Positions 46,258-56,089 of a stretch of DNA of 64,000 nucleotides are shown piece by piece. A program made the position numbers and the translations under genes. The notes under the pieces are model-generated. The model made no database searches. It was given only the letters and a program-made list of their open reading frames with translations, and was not told the origin of the DNA. Each line of letters starts with the position of its first letter. The stretch's first letter is position 1. The stretch is from Anisodus tanguticus. Its lineage: Eukaryota > Streptophyta > Magnoliopsida > Solanales > Solanaceae. The stretch spans positions 39,366,001 to 39,430,000 of the forward strand of contig CM067557.1 in NCBI GenBank assembly GCA_034509755.1, in the 5' to 3' direction.

Positions 46258-47569
46258 ATGGGTGGAGGAGCGACTGCGCTACAGAAAGATGTGCCATGGA
46301 GAGCTACGTATTCCCCTATTCTTCGTATCCCTCATTCCGATTATGCCCTCACCATCATGAAGGTGAATTTCTGTTTTTTTTTTTGCAGTCTTTTTCTTGC
46401 TGACCACTTTCATATACTCCATCCGTCTCAATTTATGTGACATAATTTGATTAGTTATGCACTTTACGGGAGAAAGATTTTTGAAACTTGTGATCTAAAA
46501 CAAGTTATATTTGTGTGACTAAATCATTTCATTAAAAGAGAAAGTTAAATTATTTTTTAAATATAAAAAATGTATTTGTTTTATTTTTATTGGTTCTTTA
46601 TTAAGGGAAAGACTTAACCAAGCAATTTAATTTAAAGGGATTCAAATTAAAGTATCCCACAAGTCATATCATTGTTTATTATTTGGAGCCGAGTTTCAAT
46701 TGAAAACCTCTCTACCCCACACCCCACAAAGATATAAAGATAGGGGTAAGGTCTGCCCTGCCCTCCCCAGACTACGCTGGGTTTGTTGTTGTTGGATACA
46801 AATTAAAGTGGAGTGCATATTAATTAACGTTTGAGTTTATCTAATGGACACATTTCAATGCATTCATTGTTTTGGTAGAGGTACTAGGTGCTAGCACATA
46901 GTTTTCCCCTTTCTGTAAGTTACACGTTTCTCTAATTTATATATAGCAGTTCATACTTGGGGTGTGTTTGGTATGAAGGGAAATGTTTTTCATGAAAAAT
47001 ATTTTTTTAGATAATTTTTTTGGAAAACAAGTGGTTTTATGACTTATTTTCTAGTATTTGGTAGGTGAGCAAAAAATTACTATCTTAAGAGCATTTATAT
47101 ATAATCTAGCAAAACCCTATAGGGTGGGATGGGGTAGAGAGTGGGGGTTTGGGTTGGGAGTAGACAATATACTTGGAACACTTAATAGAACTTTCCCTAC
47201 TTCCATTAGTATCCTCATTTTTAAGGAACTGTTTTTTCCAGAGAAAATGTTTTCGAAATTTTTTGTCCAATCAAACATTGGGAAAATTGGAAAACATTTT
47301 ACCAAACACACCCTTAGAGTTGCTGGAGTGTATTTCCATTTCTCTTTCTTTTTTCCTTTTTATTGGGGAATGGGGTGGCTGGGGATAGAATGATGAGTGG
47401 CTATGGAATTTACTTCAAAAGATATAATCTTTGTGTATTTTTCGGATGGGAATTGCAGCATCCAGATCCAATCGGATGCAGATTGGGGACAGAGGCTATA
47501 GTAGAAGCAGCAGGGCCAGATTGCATCGTTCCTGGACAGAATCCACCTATCAAACTTCTGGGGTTTAAG
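46258..47569 (+). CDS. Conserved plant protein of unknown function, first two exons
   Basis: Exon 1 (46258-46362, 35 codons) encodes MGGGATALQKDVPWRATYSP and ILRIPHSDYALTIMK, and ends in a GT donor. Exon 2 (47459-47569, 37 codons) reads HPDPIGCRLGTEAIVEAAGP, then DCIVPGQNPPIKLLGFK, again with AG and GT borders and in phase. The pattern MKHPDPIG...EAAGPDCIVPGQ...KLLGxK is familiar from a small uncharacterised plant protein family; I cannot name a function. A third exon would be expected, but none was recognised downstream, so the gene may have a distant exon or be truncated. A hAT transposon ends 128 bp upstream of the ATG, so the leader or promoter has been altered. Intron 1 contains two MITEs and a SINE-like insert. 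Confidence 0.72.
46413..46820. mobile_element. Stowaway-like MITE, interrupted
   Basis: The left end ACTCCATCCGTCTCAATTTA resembles the CTCCCTCCGTTTCAATTT end of common Solanaceae MITEs, and the right end (ACTCCACTTTAATTTGTAT read inward) is its degraded partner. A TTG-tailed insert at 46654-46793 splits it. Intron 1 of the gene at 46258 contains it. Confidence 0.5.
46654..46793 (+). mobile_element. TTG-tailed SINE-like insert with 16-bp duplication
   Basis: Near-identical 16-bp flanks (GGATTCAAATTAAAGT at 46638-46653 and GGATACAAATTAAAGT at 46794-46809) bracket a 140-bp sequence ending in GTTTGTTGTTGTT. The 3' block GGGGTAAGGTCTGCCCTGCC matches the tail shared with RTE LINEs and TS-type SINEs. 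The missing coding sequence and small size favour a SINE that uses RTE machinery, or an extremely short RTE copy. Confidence 0.65.
46957..47312. mobile_element. Foldback MITE
   Basis: GGTGTGTTTGGTATGAAGGG on the left pairs with GGGTGTGTTTGGTAAAATGT read inward from the right end. GTGTGTTTGGTA ends with GGAAAA-rich subterminal sequence are frequent in Solanaceae introns. It lies in intron 1 of the gene at 46258. Confidence 0.7.
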
Positions 47570-50145
47570 GTGCTTCTATCTATTTCCATATAGCTCCTAT
47601 ATGATGACCCTCAATCTATTTGCTCTTGATCAAAAAAACTATTTCCATAATTCAACTTGCTCCTTCTATCTCATCTATAGTGCGTTTTAGATGGCAATGG
47701 CAAGTTCAAAGATAAGCAAGGGTAAGAGTCATTCCAATTGAGTAGGAGAAGAGTCTCTTTGGAGTGAGATCTTTTACTATGCCAACGCATTTCCAATGCT
47801 CACAGCCAGTTAGAGCAAGAAATATATCCATGCCTTTCTCTTAAAACTCACCTTAGTCTCGTAATGTCTTCTCCGAATCCTAGCACAAGGTGTATTACCC
47901 ACCCAATTCATTGCCAACTTCATCATGATCGTTTAGGTGAAAAAGGTTCTGTAGACTTTGTTTTTTCATACTGGTAGCATGGTTGAAGCACCACCATGAG
48001 TGCTACCGTGAATCCACCTGTGGTGCAGTAAGGCATCAGTATAACCCTTTTTGCCAGCAGCCAACATCGGTGTGTCAACTTTTTAAAATAGATGCATACA
48101 CGAAAACGTCCATCCCTCTTGGTCATGGAACAATGTCAATGTCCAAAATCAGGTCAAGGTTTTCCTCTCATTACTCTTTTCACGACAAAGTCAACATTTT
48201 AGCCTGATATGATTGTCAACAAAAACATTGAGACTTACTATAACGAGTAGTTAAATTGCACTAATAATAGAAAAACTCTTTATACTGCTAGTGTATATCA
48301 TGACTCAATTCTATGACTTTTAGTACTTGTTTCCTTTTAATTAAATACGAAGAAGGATAAAGGAATAGAATAATTCAAAAAGGACATTCAAAGTAGAGAT
48401 GATGAGGTCCAACAACACTTTTCTACATTTATTAATGGACTTATCAGCTCTACCAGTTTGACTGAAATCATACAAGGACTCTGTTTAAAATTGAAAAAGA
48501 GAAAGCAACAATCACAGAACTTGCTTCTTACAAGTCTCTTGGCTTATTATCTACAGAGAAGTTTATCTTTAATAGTAGTACTCCAAGTATTAGACAATTT
48601 AGTACTTCTTTTCTCTTTATTTTTACAATTAATATACTTCAAAAGTTTCCTCTTTTTTAATGGAATGACTTGCACGAATAAACACTCCACTATCTTTTTG
48701 TAATGTGGAAAACGTTTTCAGAAAAACTAAAACCTACATTGTATTTTAGATAACTCGATTTCTATCCCTTGAACACTCAGTGGAAGGAGAGGAATCAAGT
48801 CAGGCAATCTGCAATTCAATCCTCTATCCTCCAGTCGGTCCTTGGAGTTGATCTCCAAATCGCAATAAAGATTGAGCATTCTAAAACAATTCCCAAATAC
48901 GACTTGCGTTTAGACACCCAAAATATATTATACATTAAAGACAATTTACTTGCAATTTAGATAATATATTATAAAAGTTTTTTTTTCTTAATTTCTTAAA
49001 TTGTGTGTCATTTAAATATCATCACATAAATTGAAACGAAGAGAGTAATTATTTACCCAAAATTTATTTGGACTTCTACATGTAAAGCCTTCAAAAGGCG
49101 GCACCCATACCTTTGGTACTTCCCCACCAACATTACAAACTATTAAATATATATTTGATGCCTTTATTCTACTATTTAGGTGCCCATTATACGGATATGC
49201 GAATCTCATGTTTGTATAAATACAATTTGTTCATTTCCAAATTTGCATGCATGTCACAATTCATAATCTTCCAGAGGTCATCAAGTTCGTTAAGTACAAT
49301 CACTAACAATTATTAAAAAAAAAAGTGCATCCATTATGATATATATCCAATCTTTACTTAGTTGTCCATATACACTGAACTTTCCAATAGATTGGAGCCA
49401 TATATATGATTCTAACTTATAAGATGATGACAGCATTTAAATTAAACATCTATCTTTTATTATCATTCGATAATTAATGATCTGAAATTCCATCCTGCTA
49501 AAAAAACTGAAATAACATATCTCCTCTCCATCTCAGCATTTTGAGTAAGCAAGTTAGACTTATATCTCATCCGAATTTAACTTTTAAATATTGATAATAT
49601 AAGGGGGGGGGGGGGATTCATAACTAAATTATCTAAAAAATAACTATATATAGTTTTTTCATAAAAAGTAGGACAAGTAAGGTGGAATTAATTAAATATA
49701 TGATAATTACCTGCTATAATGATGATAGTATAATACTTTAATTCTTATTACATTATTAGTGTATATGGATTAAATTTATAAAGTGCAAAAGCACAGTTGA
49801 TCAAGTGTTATCCAAAAAAACAAGTTGGTCTTTTTTTTCTACTAAAAAGAAATAGTAATAAGAAAATATGTTGGTCCGTTAATGGAGTGTGAGTGTGTGA
49901 CGAGCAACTTAAGAGAAGAGCTGTATCCCTTTATTTACTATTATATAGTTTATTTTGTCTTCTTATTAATTAGCTAGCCCTTTCGTATTAGGAATATAAT
50001 ATATAATAACAGATTAGCCTTAACAAATAGAATGTATAGCTGATAAAAAATCTCTTGAACGGAAAAAGAACCTGAATATCGCAAGCTAGCTGCTTGAAAA
50101 TATTGTTAAGGTCATAGTATCATGCAGAATATACCATATCTATTA
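47570..50145. other. Intergenic DNA without a supported gene
   Basis: The expected third exon of the upstream gene was not found here. A run of 13 G occurs at about 49603-49615. Minus-strand sequence at 47880-48120 shows a faint ankyrin-like phrase in mixed frames, too weak to call. The remainder is AT-rich. Confidence 0.4.
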
Positions 50146-50147
50146 CT

Positions 50148-50655
50148 CGCTCGGTCCCAAAAAGATTGATCTATTTTCTTTATTAGTTGATCTCAAAAAG
50201 ATTAATCTAATTTTCTTATTAGTTTGTCTCAAAAAAATTGACTCCTTTCTCAATTTAGAAACAATTTACTCCCTCCGTCCCATATTAGTTGACCACATTA
50301 CTAAAAATAGTCGTCCCATATTAGTTGGCCACTTTATAAAAACAAGATAGAATTAATTAAGTTTTTTCTACTTTACCCTTAGTATTAATTGTTTTTTTAA
50401 AGTAACTAATATTAATTAGAGTGTAATTAATTGGAGAGAGATAAGAGTAGTGTAGTAAAAATAACCTTCGACTTCTTAAGGGGCATGTAAAAAGGAAAGT
50501 GGCCAAGTAATATGAGACGGAGGAATTAAGAAATCATTTATAGCCACACAAATATCTAAGATTTATTTTGCACCATACATTTCAAAAGTCTTCCTTTATT
50601 TCTTAAATTTTGTGTCAAGTTAAACTAGACCAATCTTTTTGGAACGGAGAAAGTA
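50148..50655. mobile_element. Outer MITE of a nested pair
   Basis: The left end TACTCGCTCGGTCCCAAAAA pairs with CTACTTTCTCCGTTCCAAAAA-type sequence read inward from about 50655; both arms continue with GATTGATC/GATTGGTC. TA-type flanks fit a Stowaway-like element. A second MITE (50271-50526) sits inside it. Confidence 0.68.
50271..50526. mobile_element. Inner MITE with CTCCCTCCG ends
   Basis: The left end CTCCCTCCGTCCCATATTAG pairs with TTCCTCCGTCTCATATTACT read inward from the right, with TTA on both sides. The arms continue TTGACCAC/TTGGCCAC. No coding capacity. Confidence 0.8.
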
Positions 50656-50916
50656 GCTAATAAATAAATAAGGTTTAAATTCTAGTTTATGAGCCACCTT
50701 GGAATTTGAATAGTACTTCCTCGTTTCGCTTTGTTCGGCAATATTTCCTATTAGTCGGTTAAGAAAATGTCACAATTTTATATATTTTTTTATAATAAGT
50801 TTTTATAATCACCTAAATATTATGGCATTTATGATATCAGAAGTTTCAAAAGAATTCTAATCGCGCAAATATTATGATTTATTTAAAATCATAAGTCTTT
50901 TTATAATTCATTTGAT

Positions 50917-51795
50917 ATGTATGATGGAGCCAAGACCAGGGTACGGACAGCAGGAGGAGACTCGGAGAACTTCCCAGTAATGATGGGGTTGCACCAGGGA
51001 TCAGCTCTTAGCCCATTCTTATTTTCCCTGGTGAATGATGGACTGACGCGACAAATTCAAGGGGAGGTGTCATGGTGTATATTATTTGCAGACGACATAG
51101 TCCTGATTGATGAAACTCGCAGCGGAGTGAACGCTAAGCTGGAGGTTTGGAGACAGACCCTAGAGTCTAAAGGGTTCAGGATGAGTAGGACCAAAACAGA
51201 ATACTTGGAGTGCAAGTTCAGTAACGGGAGCGACCTTGAGACAGACGTGGAGGTGAGGCTTGTCACTCAGGTCATTCCAAAGAAAGAAAACTTCAAGTAC
51301 CTCGAGTCTATTATCCAAGAGAATGGAGAGATTGATGACGATGTCACACATCGTATTGGGGCAGGGTGGATGAAATGGAGGCTTGCATCTGGAGTCTTAT
51401 GCGATAAAAAGGTGCCACAAAAACTTAAAGGCAAGTTCTATAGGGTGGTGGTCAGACCGACTATGTTGTATGGGGCGGAGTGTTGGCTGGTCAAGACTTC
51501 GCACACCCACAAGATGCAAGTTTCGGAGATGATGATGTTAAGATGGATGTGTGGGCATACAATGAGGGATAAAATTAGAAATGATGATATCCGGGACAGG
51601 GTGAGAGTGGCCTCAGTGGAGGATAAGATGCTGGAAGCGAAATTAAGATGGTTCGGGCACGTGCAGAGGAGAGACACAAGTGCCCCAGTGCGGAAGTGTG
51701 AGAGGTTGGCTATGGATGTGTTCAGGAGGGGTAGAGGTAGGCCGAAAAAGTATTTGGGAGAGGTGATTAGACAATCAAAATTCGTAGGAATATAA
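50917..51795 (+). pseudogene. RTE LINE reverse transcriptase, C-terminal two-thirds
   Basis: This 292-codon open frame has no own start context because the element is truncated. It carries MGLHQGSALSPFLFSLVNDG, the catalytic FADD (51085-51096) within CILFADDIVLIDETRSGVNA, RPTMLYGAECWLVK and the C-terminal block LRWFGHVQRRDTSAPVRKCE. The frame is intact until the 141-bp insertion near 51774. It is the best preserved RT segment of the RTE copies here and contains the region deleted in the copy at 24110. Confidence 0.85.
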
Positions 51796-51914
51796 TCAAG
51801 CTATCGGCATAACTATATGAAGAGGATTTGACTATAGTATCAAATCCACATATAAATCTTGTACGCAAGTTGGCACAACTTTTTCGCTTTAAATAAATTT
51901 CGCTCATTTAGTCA
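51774..51914. mobile_element. Small insertion in an RTE ORF, class unknown
   Basis: Compared with the copy at 26690, the ORF jumps from GTGATTAGAC to GGAAATGGAGC across 141 bp of unrelated AT-rich sequence. Imperfect 7-bp flanks TTAGACA (51767-51773) and TTAGTCA (51908-51914) suggest a target-site duplication. No inverted ends were recognised. Confidence 0.55.
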
Positions 51915-52427
51915 GGGAAATGGAGCAGGTACAACTCACTGAGGACATGACCTTAGATCGAGGGGTATGGAGGACACGGATTAGGGTATAAGGGTAGTAG
52001 GTAGTCCAGCGTAGTTCCACATACGCTTACAAACTGGTAGTTGTAATATTATTACTGTAGGGCCTCTTACCTATCATACTAGGCGCAATATTATTTTATA
52101 GTCCCCTGTCGTTTGATTTATGCTGATATGTGTTTTCTAGTGTACCTTGTTTGTCTTATTTACCTGTATTAGTTATTGCTTCTTTTATGAACGAGATATC
52201 ATGACTTATTCGCTTTGTTTGTCTTACTTTGCTTGTGCTTTTGCTTTGTCTTGAACAGAGGGTCTCTCGGAAACAACCTCTCTACTTATCAAGGTAGAGG
52301 TAAGTCTGCGTATATTCTACCATCCCCAGACCCCACGTTGTGTGATTTCACTGTATATGTTGTTGTTAAATTTGATGTCGGGACGAACTATACCAAACAA
52401 ATTGAAACAAAGGGAGTAATAGTTTGC

Positions 52428-53638
52428 TAATGGAAAACTTTGATACTTATTGTGTAATAGTTACTTTGATACTTATAGTGTAATTTTTCTTACACTATCG
52501 GGACATAATTAAAAGATAATTGTTCACAATAAGTAGAATTAGCTAGCAGCTTGAAAAATTAGCCAAGTAACATATAGCAACTATAGGTAAGTGGTAAATG
52601 TTCATAATAAGTGGATTAGCTACTAAAAAAATTACGCAGGCCACCTATTAATTATAATAGGTTAAATGATTTATTATGTAAATATTTTTTTACATTATCA
52701 GTATATAAGTTAAATTCATTGTCTATTGTTATGTCGTTTATATATGAACTATTTCTCCTCTTACTCACTCTCCCGTCTCCCCTTTCAGTTTTATTGTCTG
52801 TACAGAGAAATGGAAGTTTTCATCAACTTCAGGGAAAAATTAGAAATAAAGAGATATTTGAGTCCTTGACAATCTTTTAGAAATTAGAATTGTCACTTCA
52901 AAGATTCATGCCGATCAGTTTGGATTTTCTCTAATATTGAAATCGCCAACAGTGACTTACAAAATTTCTAGTTATTTGAAAAAGTAATTAAAATAAACGT
53001 AGTATGACGTATTGGATTAGATTCGTATAATTATTACTTCTATATCTATTAGACTCTTTTCTTCCCTTACTCAAAGCAAACTAGTATTGTTGGATTAGAT
53101 ACAAGATTTAGATAACTTGTTTTTTTAATATAAAAAAATATGATCCTAAATAAATTATGACATTTTTATAGCTATAAATATAAATTATGGAAGGTAAAAT
53201 GTAACATTTAACGTTAGAATATTTTCAATTATAGAATAATCTCATTTTTCTTGTAATAAACGAAAAAAAAAAGAGGGTTGTTCCTGTAAAGTGGAATAAA
53301 GAGAATATATAGTGACGTTGGGCAAAAACAACTAAAATATGTTATAAAAACCCGCAAGGTTTTTTACCATAAGGTCCCACATCATAAAAAAATATCACTA
53401 TATGTGAAATTTTCATTTGCAAATCATTACCTATCATTATTTATATATTATCAAAATTTACATGCATACTGTAATTGAATAGAACTTAAAGTAGAAAAGT
53501 TACATACAACATTAGCAACATAGATGCATTACAACAAGAGCATATACTTTATATTCTCTATTCTAATTTATAGTTCAAAAACTCTATATACTACTACCAC
53601 TATAACATTACACTAGTGCGCATAACGTAAATGAAATC
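52428..53638. other. Intergenic DNA without recognised features
   Basis: AT-rich sequence; no gene, RNA or terminal repeat was supported. Confidence 0.35.
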
Positions 53639-53892
53639 CTAACCATGGCTATTACCCCAAGACTCCCTTGGAATGCTATGGTGGTTATTTATATCTGGAT
53701 CCATTTCTGTTCCAAACAACTTCTCCTTTCTTTCTATCTCGTTCATAGTACTCGTTTTAAATCCGCCTCTGACTACGTCGACACCTGATTTCGTCGATAT
53801 CGTCACTGCCATCTGTTTATAACAATAACGGAGTTTGTTGCTATAATTAGAGAAAACACGAACAATAGTACTACTACGATTTTTATTGCCAT
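53639..53892 (-). pseudogene. Candidate small secreted-peptide precursor, frameshifted
   Basis: On the minus strand, an ATG at 53892 opens MAIKIVVVLLFVFSLIIATN, a textbook signal peptide, but this frame stops after 29 codons. An overlapping frame (53812-53639) runs 57 codons through ISTKSGVDVVRGGFK, a charged middle (NEIERKEKLFGTEMD) and ends PDINNHHSIPRESWGNSHG. A hydrophobic leader, charged variable middle and short conserved-looking C-terminus are the layout of plant signalling-peptide precursors. The tail NNHHSIPRESW resembles small secreted plant proteins I have seen, but I cannot name the family. A TATAAATA box (53942-53949, minus) lies about 50 bp upstream of the ATG. The frame change could be a real mutation, a sequencing error, or an unrecognised splice. 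Confidence 0.45.
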
Positions 53893-53941
53893 TTTGTCCA
53901 AAATAATTGCTTCATATCAAATGTTGTATGTTGGCGATTAA

Positions 53942-53949
53942 TATTTATA
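53942..53949 (-). promoter_or_regulatory. TATA box of the candidate peptide gene
   Basis: The minus strand reads TATAAATA about 50 bp before the ATG at 53892. The position allows a short 5' leader. In AT-rich DNA this could be chance. Confidence 0.35.
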
Positions 53950-55911
53950 GGAGGAGTTGGGTAAGAAAAGGTAGATAAATTCATAAATATCAGCTAGGAG
54001 AGCTTAAAAATATCTGAATTAATGTGGGATTTAATTCCAGCTGTGATTGCTAGATCCAGTGCTCCACTTTTAGCTACCATATATTTTATATTTAAAATGG
54101 CAACATATGATTAATCATGTTAGCAAATGGTACAGAGACACCTCGCAAATATAATGAAAGCCACTTGTTTTTACCATCAATTAAGTTGTTGAAAGATCCT
54201 AACTTAATATGATGGAAGTTCCCAGAATATATATACGTATTTATCGAATGGAAATTTATTATGCAACAATGGTGTAAAAACTATTACAACAATATAATCA
54301 GGTCATTGAAACAGTTTGTTTCACGGGCGATACATGTAACTTAAGTCCTAAACATAATTAGTCACTCCTTTTACTGCATTTATATAAAGTTAAATATGTA
54401 TGCATAAGTTATGCAACTCGAATGAAATTTTAATTTGAATGAGACATTCCCAGGTATTATATCTGTAGATGATATTAGAACTATGTCCATTTCTATTTGG
54501 GTTTCCGGTCTACGCTTTAGTCGGGCCTAGGCGTGAAGGGGTGGTAGAATAGGTTAAAGTGCTAAATTGATTGATGAATGAATTGATGGTTTGCTTATAT
54601 AATAATTCTTACTTCTTAAATTAATTTTTGGAATTGAATTAGACTTAAAAAATATTAGGAATGAGCTATAAGGTCTAGGATAGAAACTTCTATAAGGGAA
54701 AAGACACAAATATAGAATGCCAACGTGGGAATTTTGTCATCATAAAGAGGGGGCACTTGTAGTTATGTTTTGTATCATTTTGTTCGTTATGATTTCCTTA
54801 ACCCAGTGATTTCTTACGTATTCTAAAGCTCAGTTTCTGGTTTAATAACCTCTGGAATATTCACCATTTCATCACTCAAATCTAAGTTGCACAATTGAAA
54901 CGGATTCAAACTTTAAATTTTTAAATGTTTATAACGATTTTAAGTTAATGTATAATAATAATTATATTTATACTTAAATATATATAAATATTTTAATAAA
55001 TTTCTTTATACATGTATAAAATAAAGTTTGACAAAAACAATTTGATTTCACATGAATCCACATATTATACGTGATAGATTCGCATATGTTGACACGTCAT
55101 CTTAATACAATCAAATTAAGTGGGCTTGGACTTTCTAAGAGGGCTTGCTCCAGTCTTCACGAGTACCTGCTACTATGATTTTAAGATAATTCCTACTTAA
55201 AAAATTAAAAAAAGAAGAAGTTAAAACATCACTACCCATTCTTGACACTTAATCATCCTACCAAACCAAATATCATTAAAAAAAAAAAAAAGGCATTATT
55301 TTGTCAAAATTGGATTTTCTAAGTAGCCCCTTCCTAGCCGGCCCAACCATTCTGGGAGAAAGGTAAACCTTAGATTAACCTATAAGAGATTGTTTATCTT
55401 CTTTTTGCCTTCTTGTAATTAAGAAGTAAAAAAAACTTAATATTTCATGGAGGCAAAAAGAAAAAGAATAGACCCAAGTTTAAACTCCATGAAGAATATA
55501 CCTACCATAACAAAAATGTGATGAGATCGATCAAATCTCTTTACATTTAATTAGAGATATCAAATGTGGTGCATATTCGGACCAATCAAATTAGTGGGAA
55601 TCAGATACCGAATGGCTGAATGAAAAAAGAAAAAAAAAGAAGAAAATTGCTAGGAAAGAGGGAGTAACTTTGTATTAATTATAAAGTAGAAGAAAAATGT
55701 ATGTGTATACTATCTAAGGTGTGGAATGATTATCCTTAACTTTTTTTTCTTCCATACATCTTCAAGCTCCTCTGTTTTGCCTTCGGCTATTATCAATTGG
55801 AAATTTTTATGTAACTTTGTGATGAATTAATGGATAGCGAGACAAAAAAGAGTGATGAACACGCGATAGGTATTGGTAAGAAGAATCATCATCATTTTTT
55901 TTATAGAATAG
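53950..55911. other. Intergenic DNA without recognised genes
   Basis: AT-rich sequence between the candidate peptide and Copia-3. No open frame of note, RNA gene or terminal repeat was supported. Confidence 0.35.
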
Positions 55912-56066
55912 TGTAATTCTTCTTGGTTGGAGGCTTTTCATTAATGTAATATTTATAGGTGTTTACAATTTACAAATATAATTAGAGAAGGATCTCTACT
56001 TTATATAATTACACTAGAATAATAATTACAGAATATATGAAAAATATTAATATATTCTTTATCACA
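55912..56066 (-). repeat. 3' LTR of Copia-3
   Basis: On the minus strand it starts TGTGATAAAGAATATATTAA right after the polypurine tract and ends in AAGAAGAATTACA, giving TG...CA ends and about 155 bp. There is no second LTR to compare, so the outer end is inferred from the TG...CA rule. Confidence 0.7.
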
Positions 56067-56089
56067 CCCCTCAGTAGGAGCGGGAGGAG

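Larger units (their letters stand above)
50917..52369 (+). mobile_element. 5'-truncated RTE LINE with 7-bp target-site duplication
   Basis: The insertion is flanked by ATTTGAT (50910-50916 and 52370-52376). It begins within the RT domain (MYDGAKTRVRTAGGDSENFP) and ends in a short GTTGTTG tail after the conserved 3' block (TCTCGGAAACAACCTCTCTA). A 141-bp foreign segment (51774-51914) interrupts the end of the ORF. Confidence 0.88.
50715..52427. mobile_element. MITE split by an RTE LINE
   Basis: The left portion (50715-50916) starts TACTTCCTCGTTTCGCTTTG. The right portion (52370-52427) ends AAATTGAAACAAAGGGAGTA, which read inward is TACTCCCTTTGTTTCAATTT, the partner end. The RTE lies between and duplicated ATTTGAT of the MITE. 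Confidence 0.65.

Noticed and set aside
47880..48126. Ankyrin-like phrase on the minus strand
   Set aside because: A short match to a TPxxLAAxxGY-like pattern requires mixed frames and has no second repeat.
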